From: an uncultured Eubacterium sp.
Lineage (GTDB): Bacteria; Bacillota; Clostridia; Lachnospirales; Lachnospiraceae
NCBI GenBank assembly: GCA_946611445.1
Contig: CAMODP010000145.1
Location: forward strand, 1 to 5,022
Direction: 5' to 3'
Length of the DNA stretch: 5,022 bases
Below the pieces are notes generated by a model that saw only the letters and a program-made list of their open reading frames with translations, did not search any database and was not told the DNA's origin. Below, one piece after another: positions 1 through 4,996 of this stretch. Each line of letters opens with the position of its first letter. Within the stretch, counting starts at the first letter, position 1. The translations under genes and the position numbers were made by a program.

Positions 1-1
1 G

Positions 2-25
2 GATATGTTTGCAAGCAAACAAATC
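2..25. repeat. Near-perfect dyad in leader region
   Basis: TGTTTGC (6-12) and GCAAACA (15-21) are perfect inverted arms around AA. The symmetry extends outwards to GAT (2-4) and ATC (23-25) with one mismatched pair (5/22). A two-base loop and the absence of a following T-run make an intrinsic terminator unlikely. A protein-binding dyad, or the end of an element lying off the left edge, is possible. The role is unknown. Confidence 0.4.
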
Positions 26-35
26 TCATGCTCAA

Positions 36-49
36 CTGACTAAAGTCAG
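36..49. repeat. Short perfect dyad
   Basis: CTGACT (36-41) and AGTCAG (44-49) are perfect inverted arms around AA. The dyad lies 11 bases before the 27-bp palindrome and has no T-run after it. It is short enough to be chance and is listed because it sits beside another dyad with the same AA centre. Confidence 0.3.
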
Positions 50-60
50 ATTCAAGAAGA

Positions 61-87
61 GGAGACAGGGGTCTGACCCCTGTCTCC
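61..87. repeat. REP-like 27-bp palindrome, copy 1
   Basis: Arm GGAGACAGGGGTC (61-73), central T (74), then the exact reverse complement of the arm (75-87). This is the same element as at 2756-2782; near-copies are at 2699-2725 and 4997-5022. It lies between genes, upstream of the promoter of the HD gene. Short extragenic palindromes with a GGGGTC/GACCCC core resemble REP sequences mobilised by RAYT (Y1 transposase) proteins. That link is inference, as no transposase is in the window. Confidence 0.85.
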
Positions 88-107
88 CGACGGAAGCGCC
101 CGATACC

Positions 108-135
108 GTGACACTTCTGTGACATTATGTATACT
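108..135 (+). promoter_or_regulatory. Candidate promoter of the HD-domain gene
   Basis: GTGACA (108-113) matches the -35 consensus at five of six positions. After a 16-base spacer comes TATACT (130-135), five of six to the -10 consensus, in an AT-rich stretch (about 125-146). A second GTGACA at 119-124 is 11 bases after the first, about one helical turn. Transcription would start near 142, leaving a leader of roughly 80 bases before the ATG at 223. Confidence 0.5.
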
Positions 136-210
136 ATATTATATTCAGAATGAGGCAAGTTGGAAGTTTTCATAAAGTGGTGTCAGAATAACCGGGAAAG
201 GTGGTATACT

Positions 211-215
211 GGGAG
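211..215 (+). promoter_or_regulatory. RBS deciding the HD-gene start
   Basis: GGGAG lies seven bases before the ATG at 223. The in-frame ATG at 217 is only one base away from it and the TTG at 160 has no good site, so 223 is preferred. Confidence 0.65.
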
Positions 216-222
216 CATGAAT

Positions 223-684
223 ATGAAACGGACTAAGGAAAATGAGAGCGTCAATATTCTTTCTTCGGCGCGTTTTGAGAAGGCGGAGACTGTCACGCAT
301 CATATTACCGGCAATGTGGCTGAGCACAGCCGGAATACGGCTGAGTACGGCAGGAGGATGTGTGAGTGGCTGAACAGGCACGGGATCGATGTGTCGGAGG
401 AGGATGTGGTGCAGGCGTGTCTGCTGCACGATATCGGGATGACGGAGGACCGCGTGCATGACAGCGCCGGATGGCGGAAGGCTTTCTGGCATCCGCGGAA
501 GGGGGCCAGGATCGCCAGGGATGAGTATCATGTGAATAAGGTTCAGTACAACGCGATTAAGCGGCATATGTGGCCGATCTGCATCATACCGCCCAGGTAT
601 AAGGAGGGCTGGGTTGTGATGGCGGCGGATAAGTATTGTTCTATCCGGGAGCTGTCCAGGAAGAGAAAAATGCTGCGGCCCTGA
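223..684 (+). CDS. HD-domain metal-dependent phosphohydrolase
   Basis: 153-aa cytoplasmic protein (no signal peptide or membrane segment) with the ligand pattern of the HD superfamily: H35 in AEHS, H69-D70 in LLHDIG, H90 in HP, H115 in HMWP and D136 in AADK. HD proteins hydrolyse phosphoester or phosphoanhydride bonds, commonly in nucleotides, using one or two divalent metals; the substrate here cannot be told. The HDIG form plus later histidines suggests a bi-metal site. The start is ATG 223, placed by GGGAG at 211-215; an upstream TTG (160) or ATG (217) keeps the frame but has poorer initiation context. The protein ends in a basic tail shortly after the last ligand, so it is a compact single domain that looks complete. 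The next gene follows after 102 bases on the same strand, and that one is also a phosphohydrolase. The family call is firm and the substrate unknown. Confidence 0.85.
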   Translation: MKRTKENESVNILSSARFEKAETVTHHITGNVAEHSRNTAEYGRRMCEWLNRHGIDVSEEDVVQACLLHDIGMTEDRVHDSAGWRKAFWHPRKGARIARDEYHVNKVQYNAIKRHMWPICIIPPRYKEGWVVMAADKYCSIRELSRKRKMLRP

Positions 685-734
685 GGACTTTTTCCTGGCG
701 GAAAGCGTATGGAAATGGCAGATATGAGCATGAG

Positions 735-757
735 GGTTGCAGATGTTTCTGCAGACC
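735..757 (+). other. Small intergenic hairpin
   Basis: TGCAGA (738-743) and TCTGCA (748-753) pair around a four-base loop. GGT (735-737) and ACC (755-757) extend the stem past one bulged G. There is no T-run after it, so it is not an intrinsic terminator and the two flanking genes could be cotranscribed. It lies about 30 bases before the nucleotidase start and could affect stability of the message; that is inference. Confidence 0.3.
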
Positions 758-786
758 TGAGATAAAGCATGTAGGAATGGGGGCAT

Positions 787-2637
787 ATGAAAAAAACTGT
801 ACACCGCGTCTTTTTTGCCGCTTTGGCGGCTCTTTTTCTGACACTGCTGTTCTCCGGCATGGTTTTTGCCGAAGAGGGTGAGACCCATGTTGTGATTCTG
901 GGGACCTCAGATATGCATGGCAATATCTGGGGCTATTCGTATGCGGAAAATGTCGAAACGGATAATGATGGCATGGCCCGGCTCTACACGTATATCAGCC
1001 AGGTCCGGGAGGAGAATCCGGTTGTTTTTCTCGTGGACGGCGGTGATGAGATCCAGGGAACGATTATGACGGATGATATATCCAATAAGTTCCCGGATCA
1101 GGCGCACCCTGTCATGGCGGCTATGAATTTTATGGGATATGACGCGATGACGCTGGGCAACCATGAGTTCAACTGGGGCGTGGAAACGATGCGGAAAATC
1201 ACGGGTCAGGCTGCTTTTCCGGTGCTCTGTGCCAATATTCTGGACGGGGACGGAGAGCCTGTTTCCGGGAGCGGATGGACGATTGTCGAGCGCGGTGGCG
1301 TCCGGCTGGCTGTCATCGGCGTCACCACGCCTTTTATCCCGAGATGGGACGGGGGCAAGGAGGGTATCGACGAGCTGGTCTGCGAGCCGGCTGACGAGGC
1401 CGTGAAAAAGGCCATAGAAGAGATCGGCGATCAGGCGGATATCATACTAGTCTCTGCGCATATGGGTCTGTATTCTGAATATGACGAGGAGAACGGATCG
1501 GATTCCGGCGAGAAGATTCTGAAGACGAATCCGGAGACAGACATTCTCCAGGTCGCGCACATGCACATTACGGTAAATGACAGGATCGGTGATGTTCCCG
1601 TCGTCGGCGTCCGGAATGCAGGGCGTGAAATCGCCCGTATCGACGTTACGCTGGACAGTGACAGGCAGATCCGGGATATTTCCACTGAAATCGTGGATAT
1701 GGCTGACTACGCGCCGAGTGAGGAACTGCGGGAACTGCCTGTGGTAAAAGCGCTGCACGAGCAGACCATTGCCTATGTCGGGGGAACTGACAGCGATGAT
1801 GACGATGATGAGGAGGAGACAGGCAGTAAACTCGGGACAACTACGGCTAAATTCCAGCCCGAGGACGAGATCCGGGGGCTTCCGGAGGGCAGGCTGCAGG
1901 ATACTGCGGTTATCGACCTGATTCTGAAGGTGCAGCTTCTTGCCTCCGGCGCGGATGTGACCTCCTGCGCGCTGTTCAGAGATACCGGTGACCTGCCGGA
2001 GGGGGAAATCTATTACGGAGATATTTTCAGTATTTATGAATTTGACAACACCCTCGTCACGCTGAATGTGACGGGAAGGGAACTGAAAGACTATATGGAA
2101 TGGTCCGCCGGCTATTACAATCAGTGGAAGCCGGGCGACATCAATATCTCTTTTGATCCGGAATTTCCGGGCTATCGGTATGATATGTTTGCCGGGGTTG
2201 ACTATGAAATCAACCTGTCCAAACCAAAGGGCGAGCGCATTGAAAATGTCATGTACAAGGGAAAACCGCTGGCAGATGACGAGATTCTGAAACTTGCGGT
2301 CAGCAATTACCGCTATTCATCAGTCATAAAAGCAGAGCAATTGGCCGAAGCCAACCGTGACGGGGAGTCCTCCAACTCTGTCCGGGACATGATTGTAGAT
2401 TACTTTGCCGAACATTCCCCGGTAGAGCCGACGGTGGATCACAACTGGAAAATCACCGGCATCGACCTGTCATGGGATGATCCCAGGCGGGAGGAAATCA
2501 TAGGCTATATCAATGAAAAACTGCTGCCGACGCCGTATGAGAGAAGCTATAATCTCTCGGAATATGACGAACTTGTCGCGGAAGCGGAAGCCCGCCGCGC
2601 CGAGGGGACTACGGCGGAGGAACGGGTATATCGGTAA
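787..2637 (+). CDS. Secreted CpdB/YfkN-like 2',3'-cyclic phosphodiesterase / nucleotidase
   Basis: 616-aa exported enzyme of the 5'-nucleotidase (UshA/CpdB/YfkN) superfamily. Residues 1-28 are a signal peptide: KK/R start, hydrophobic core, then VFA before E29 as the likely cleavage site. The metallophosphatase domain (about 33-285) has D42 and H44 in SDMHGN, D87 in GGDEIQG, N125-H126-E127 in GNHEF, H225 in SAHMG, and H258/H260 in AHMH, so all expected dinuclear-metal ligands are present. An acidic linker (D337-E344) leads to the C-terminal substrate domain (about 352-555), with YEFDNTLVTLNVTGRELKDY (411-ish to 435) and AGVDYEINLSKPKGERI (469-485), closer to CpdB/YfkN than to UshA; SNYRYSS stands where UshA has a GGDGY motif. 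It should release phosphate and nucleosides from extracellular nucleotides or 2',3'-cyclic nucleotides. No LPXTG or C-terminal membrane anchor is seen, so it is probably released. AGGA (773-776) and the G-run at 779-783 precede the ATG. The last 20 residues (ARRAEGTTAEE region) are duplicated in the DNA just downstream. The exact substrate is unproven. Confidence 0.9.
   Translation: MKKTVHRVFFAALAALFLTLLFSGMVFAEEGETHVVILGTSDMHGNIWGYSYAENVETDNDGMARLYTYISQVREENPVVFLVDGGDEIQGTIMTDDISNKFPDQAHPVMAAMNFMGYDAMTLGNHEFNWGVETMRKITGQAAFPVLCANILDGDGEPVSGSGWTIVERGGVRLAVIGVTTPFIPRWDGGKEGIDELVCEPADEAVKKAIEEIGDQADIILVSAHMGLYSEYDEENGSDSGEKILKTNPETDILQVAHMHITVNDRIGDVPVVGVRNAGREIARIDVTLDSDRQIRDISTEIVDMADYAPSEELRELPVVKALHEQTIAYVGGTDSDDDDDEEETGSKLGTTTAKFQPEDEIRGLPEGRLQDTAVIDLILKVQLLASGADVTSCALFRDTGDLPEGEIYYGDIFSIYEFDNTLVTLNVTGRELKDYMEWSAGYYNQWKPGDINISFDPEFPGYRYDMFAGVDYEINLSKPKGERIENVMYKGKPLADDEILKLAVSNYRYSSVIKAEQLAEANRDGESSNSVRDMIVDYFAEHSPVEPTVDHNWKITGIDLSWDDPRREEIIGYINEKLLPTPYERSYNLSEYDELVAEAEARRAEGTTAEERVYR
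1795..1818 (+). repeat. GAY/GAG run encoding the acidic linker
   Basis: Five Asp codons followed by three Glu codons encode D337-E344 between the catalytic and C-terminal domains of the nucleotidase. The mix of GAT and GAC codons argues against a pure slippage tract. An acidic, flexible, possibly Ca2+-binding hinge is inferred. Confidence 0.6.
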
Positions 2638-2696
2638 CGCAGAACCGGAAACCCGCCGTGCCGAGGGGATTACGGCGGAGGAGACGGAAATTTCGG
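2577..2696 (+). repeat. 61-bp imperfect tandem duplication at the nucleotidase 3' end
   Basis: The sequence 2577-2634 (end of the nucleotidase gene) is repeated at 2638-2696, just after its stop codon. The best-matching part is CCGAGGGGAYTACGGCGGAG in both copies. Copy A reads ARRAEGTTAEE inside the gene; copy B reads TRRAEGITAEE in a different frame of the window but in the equivalent phase of the repeat. One extra base in copy B (GGAGGAGACGG against GGAGGAACGG) changes the offset from 61 to 62. Copy B ends beside the palindrome at 2699. Confidence 0.8.
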
Positions 2697-2698
2697 GA

Positions 2699-2725
2699 GG
2701 AGACAGGGGTCAGCCCCCTGTCTCC
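2699..2725. repeat. REP-like 27-bp palindrome, copy 2
   Basis: Arm GGAGACAGGGGTC (2699-2711), central A (2712), and a second arm with one change (GCCCCC in place of GACCCC). It directly abuts the end of the 61-bp duplication and is followed by TTCGATGAAG. There is no T-run, so terminator function for the nucleotidase gene would be weak at best. With copy 3 it forms a closely spaced pair. Confidence 0.85.
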
Positions 2726-2755
2726 TTCGATGAAGACAATGTACAGCGAAAGATG

Positions 2756-2782
2756 GGAGACAGGGGTCTGACCCCTGTCTCC
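2756..2782. repeat. REP-like 27-bp palindrome, copy 3
   Basis: Perfect arms around a central T (2769), identical over 27 bases to copy 1. It starts 30 bases after copy 2, whose central base is A, so the pair can be read as opposite orientations, as in REP doublets. It ends three bases before the ribosome binding site of the next gene. Both this copy and copy 2 are followed by TTCG. Confidence 0.85.
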
Positions 2783-2785
2783 TTC

Positions 2786-2792
2786 GGAAGGG
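2786..2792 (+). promoter_or_regulatory. RBS deciding the GGCT-like gene start
   Basis: GGAAGGG lies eight bases before GTG 2801. Starting there puts the conserved YACYGSN motif near the N-terminus, as usual in GGCT-like proteins. The in-frame ATG at 2753 would force translation through palindrome copy 3 and lacks a comparable site. Confidence 0.65.
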
Positions 2793-2800
2793 ATAAAACA

Positions 2801-4549
2801 GTGAAACCTGAATATTTGTGGTATGCGTGTTATGGCTCAAATCTGAATAAGGACAGGTTCATGATCTATATTCGCGGCGGAAGCCTGGAGGTGGGCGGTC
2901 ACCGTGTTACGGAAAAGGGGAGCGCCGACAAGAGCGAGCCGACGGCGTCTGAGGTCTGCCGGCTGCCGTTTAAGCTTCTGTTTCTCGGGCATTTTGCAAA
3001 ATGGGAAAACAGGAGCGCGGCTTTTCTGGATATGTCGCACAGAGAGCACAATCTGAAGACTGTCTGCAGGCTGTACAGGATCACAAGGGAACAGTTTGCG
3101 GATGTTGTCTGTCAGGAGAACGGGGGCGTGCCACCCAGAGATATTGATTTTGAGGCGCTGCGTGAGAATGGGGAATTTGATCTGTATCCGGATCATCCCT
3201 ACGGGAAGCTGGTCTATGTGGAGGAGAAGGACGGGATTCCTGTTGTCACGTTTACCTGCACGGATGCCTGGCTTTCTGAAAACGGCAGCGTCGGCGAACC
3301 GAGCGGTCCTTATCTGGAGGTGATCCGCGACGGTCTGACGCAATGCGGGCTGGATGCGGCGGACGCTGAGATGTATCTGCAGGCGCGGCTGCCGCAGAAG
3401 GCTGACTGTGCGGTCGTGCCGACCGGCATGCGCCACCGGAAACATGCCGTGAATGATTATGTGATCGGCATGAACAGCAGAATGAGGCGGGAATATCAGA
3501 TCGGCGCTTTTGCCGTTGTCAGATATATTGTGGAGAATGTGAAGGCAGGTCTGGGATCGGGAAAGTCCGGGCTCAGGCCGGATTCGGGAGAGCCCGGATC
3601 TGCCCTGGAATGGAAAACGCTGTCGGCGTATGGGAAGGTCGTTATCGATGAAGAATTGCCGGACCATGTGCTCGCTCTGGACCAGACACTGCGCAATGCC
3701 ATCGGGCTGCCCTATCGGGAGACAAAGGGTCAGTGCGTCCGCTTAGCGCCGCTGCACCTTAGTTTTCTGCAGACTCTGACGGAACGGATACATCCGGGAC
3801 AGCGTCTGTTCATGCGCGTCAATATGGCGTCTCCTCTTGATATGGAGAAAAACAGCTGCCGTGTTTCCGAGGACGCGCTGACCATTATGCGCGCCAGAGA
3901 GGGAGAGCATATCTGGCTGGGCCGCTGCGTGCCGGAGGGGATGCAACTGCCGGAAGGACAGCATTTTTCGGCAGATGAGCACCTGCCGGAGGGACAACAT
4001 ATGTCGGCGAACATGCAACTCCCGGAAGGACAGAATTTTTCGGCGGATGCGCACCTGCCGGAGGGACAACATTTTCCGAACTCTCTTTCAGAGGAGGAAA
4101 ACAGCCGGGACAGGCGGGAACTGGCCGAATGGATGTCCTGCAGCGCCTACCGTCTGCGGGAGATCCGCATCCGGGCTTACTGCGCAAATGATAAGACTGA
4201 GGAAGCGATTCTGAAGGCGCGGGAAGTTTCTGAGGAAGATGAGACTTCGTTTTACGGGCTGTATCCCGACGCTGAGGCGATCCTGAAGCTGGAGAATGAC
4301 ATGGAAACCATCCGTCTGGACAAATATTACAGGGATATCCTGGATTCGGAGCCTTTGGATACGCTTAAAGTCAGGCGTCGTCTCGCCGACCGTGTTGCCA
4401 GCGAATCCATCGATTTTGGTCTGGTTTTTGTACTGACGGTTTTTGCCGCGATCATGGCCCTGAACCAGGACAATATCGGGATTCTTCCTTTGTCGCTGAT
4501 TATCTCTGCTGCCGCGGCTATCATTTTGACACTTATAAAAACAAAATAA
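2801..4549 (+). CDS. GGCT-like protein with internal repeats and C-terminal membrane anchor
   Basis: 582 aa from GTG 2801. The N-terminus (WYACYGSNLNKDRF, residues 7-20) has the YGSN substrate-loop motif of gamma-glutamylcyclotransferase-like folds. That domain plausibly runs to about residue 200, with YGKLVYVEEKDGIPVVTFT (134-152) as its later strands. I could not assign the catalytic Glu. Similar bacterial proteins are, from memory, sometimes labelled histone deacetylase, which the sequence does not support. A second region (about 278-375) contains LDQTLRNAIG and DMEKNSCRVSEDAL. Its pattern recalls double-psi barrel domains (weak inference). Residues 381-428 are a 12-aa repeat, LPEGQxxSAxxx, four units. 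An acidic helical stretch follows, then two hydrophobic segments at about 538-554 and 560-578 with a short hairpin turn (NQDN), so the soluble part probably faces the cytoplasm. The reading frame is open upstream to 2513, but that part overlaps the nucleotidase gene, the duplication and the palindromes and is judged untranslated. Function unknown. Confidence 0.75.
   Translation: MKPEYLWYACYGSNLNKDRFMIYIRGGSLEVGGHRVTEKGSADKSEPTASEVCRLPFKLLFLGHFAKWENRSAAFLDMSHREHNLKTVCRLYRITREQFADVVCQENGGVPPRDIDFEALRENGEFDLYPDHPYGKLVYVEEKDGIPVVTFTCTDAWLSENGSVGEPSGPYLEVIRDGLTQCGLDAADAEMYLQARLPQKADCAVVPTGMRHRKHAVNDYVIGMNSRMRREYQIGAFAVVRYIVENVKAGLGSGKSGLRPDSGEPGSALEWKTLSAYGKVVIDEELPDHVLALDQTLRNAIGLPYRETKGQCVRLAPLHLSFLQTLTERIHPGQRLFMRVNMASPLDMEKNSCRVSEDALTIMRAREGEHIWLGRCVPEGMQLPEGQHFSADEHLPEGQHMSANMQLPEGQNFSADAHLPEGQHFPNSLSEEENSRDRRELAEWMSCSAYRLREIRIRAYCANDKTEEAILKAREVSEEDETSFYGLYPDAEAILKLENDMETIRLDKYYRDILDSEPLDTLKVRRRLADRVASESIDFGLVFVLTVFAAIMALNQDNIGILPLSLIISAAAAIILTLIKTK
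3941..4084 (+). repeat. 72-bp in-frame tandem repeat (two copies, each of two 36-bp units)
   Basis: Copy 1 is 3941-4012 and copy 2 is 4013-4084. Over roughly the first 58 bases they differ at four positions, then diverge at the end. Each encodes 24 aa (MQLPEGQxFSADxHLPEGQH...), itself two 12-aa LPEGQ units starting at 3947, 3983, 4019 and 4055. Units 1 and 3 resemble each other most, as do 2 and 4, so a 36-bp doubling was followed by a 72-bp doubling. The period keeps the frame intact. Confidence 0.9.
4412..4534 (+). other. Two predicted membrane segments of the GGCT-like protein
   Basis: Residues 538-554 (FGLVFVLTVFAAIMAL core) and 560-578 (ILPLSLIISAAAAIILTLI) are uncharged and hydrophobic, separated by NQDN. 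A basic stretch (KVRRRLADR, about 523-531) precedes the first and K580/K582 follow the second. By the positive-inside rule both ends should be cytoplasmic. Confidence 0.75.
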
Positions 4550-4566
4550 AAAATGCGTGAGTGTGA

Positions 4567-4595
4567 TTGTTCTGTGACAAAACCTGCAGTATACT
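4567..4595 (+). promoter_or_regulatory. Candidate promoter of the double-glycine-leader gene
   Basis: TATACT (4590-4595) is a good -10 and equals the -10 proposed for the HD gene. The -35 at 17-base spacing (TTGTTC, 4567-4572) is weak. TTCTGTGACA (4570-4579) overlaps it and also occurs at 115-124, just before the first promoter's -10, so an activator or repressor site is possible. A start near 4602 gives a leader of about 97 bases. Confidence 0.4.
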
Positions 4596-4684
4596 CAGTA
4601 CGGAAAGAAAGCTAACAGACTATCTGAAGGCAAGTAATTCCAAAAGCACCATCAGAAGGAACAAAATCAAAATGCTTTACCAAC

Positions 4685-4691
4685 AGGAGGG
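4685..4691 (+). promoter_or_regulatory. Strong RBS of the double-glycine-leader gene
   Basis: AGGAGGG lies seven bases before ATG 4699, the best Shine-Dalgarno match in the window. It rules out the upstream in-frame TTG 4567 and ATG 4672 and suggests high expression. Confidence 0.85.
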
Positions 4692-4698
4692 TAAATTC

Positions 4699-4980
4699 AT
4701 GGAAAAGATGAACAATGAGAACCTTGAGAATGTAGCTGGCGGATCTGCTGAATCCGAATATGTCCATGACCTGAGCAAATATGTGTACAAGACCGTCTGC
4801 AATCTGCCGACAGGCACCTGCCTGGTGATGCAGTACAGTCCTGCAGGCGCGGCAATGCCTAACACCCAGTACTGGAACGGAGATGCTATCTTTGTACACA
4901 AGAACTTCTACGAGAACGGCTACCTGTTGGCATACCGCAACGGCATCTACGGATTTGTAGACGCGCAGTATGTGCGCTGA
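4699..4980 (+). CDS. Small double-glycine-leader exported protein, probable SH3-like fold
   Basis: 93 aa. Residues 1-15 (MEKMNNENLENVAGG) fit a double-glycine leader: G14-G15 at -2/-1, V12 at -4, L9 at -7 and M4 at -12, as recognised by C39 peptidase domains of bacteriocin/peptide ABC exporters. Cleavage would leave 78 residues beginning SAESEY. The mature part is rich in Tyr and Asn and ends YLLAYRNGIYGFVDAQYVR, a pattern typical of the last strands of bacterial SH3-like domains (NG..GFV...Y). C34 and C41 could form a disulfide after export. The size exceeds most bacteriocins and no modification motif or membrane helix is seen, so a secreted binding protein is as likely as a toxin. Tyr and Asn codons here favour C endings (TAC, AAC) more than in the genes to the left, which may reflect high expression or different origin. 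No transporter, immunity or modifying gene is in the window; the downstream side is cut off by the edge. Leader call good, fold moderate, function unknown. Confidence 0.82.
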   Translation: MEKMNNENLENVAGGSAESEYVHDLSKYVYKTVCNLPTGTCLVMQYSPAGAAMPNTQYWNGDAIFVHKNFYENGYLLAYRNGIYGFVDAQYVR

Positions 4981-4996
4981 CAGCTGATGAGATGGA

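Noticed and set aside
685..786. Frameshifted remainder of the HD protein
   Set aside because: The other frames here show nothing resembling HD-family sequence, and all expected metal ligands are already present before the stop at 684.
145..888. Long open frame on the - strand (247 codons)
   Set aside because: It is antisense to the HD gene and runs into the nucleotidase signal peptide. Its product is His/Pro-rich with no recognisable motif, as expected from the complement of GC-biased coding DNA.
2699..2725. Intrinsic terminator of the nucleotidase gene
   Set aside because: The stem is strong, but the bases after it are TTCGATG with no T-run. It is better explained as a member of the dispersed palindrome family.
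2699..2782. CRISPR array
   Set aside because: There are only two adjacent copies, the units are full palindromes, other copies are scattered singly kilobases apart, and no cas gene is present.
2513..2800. N-terminal extension of the GGCT-like protein by 96 residues
   Set aside because: It would overlap the nucleotidase gene by over 120 bases and translate the duplication and two palindromes. It is arginine-rich and lacks an RBS. GTG 2801 has a good RBS and places the YGSN motif correctly.
2837..3667. Long open frame on the - strand (276 codons)
   Set aside because: It is antisense to the GGCT-like gene, with composition typical of a shadow frame and no good start signal. The + strand frame has a recognisable YGSN motif and membrane segments.
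4567..4698. 44-residue N-terminal extension of the GG-leader protein
   Set aside because: It would start at a TTG inside the promoter-like region without an RBS. AGGAGGG at 4685-4691 and the position of the GG site favour ATG 4699.
4804..4818. Sortase signal (LPTGT) in the small exported protein
   Set aside because: LPTGT is not LPXTG, lies mid-protein, and is not followed by a hydrophobic segment and basic tail.
4699..4980. Calling the small gene a bacteriocin outright
   Set aside because: Only the leader supports that. The mature part looks like a folded beta domain, and no immunity or modification gene is visible, so the neutral description is kept.
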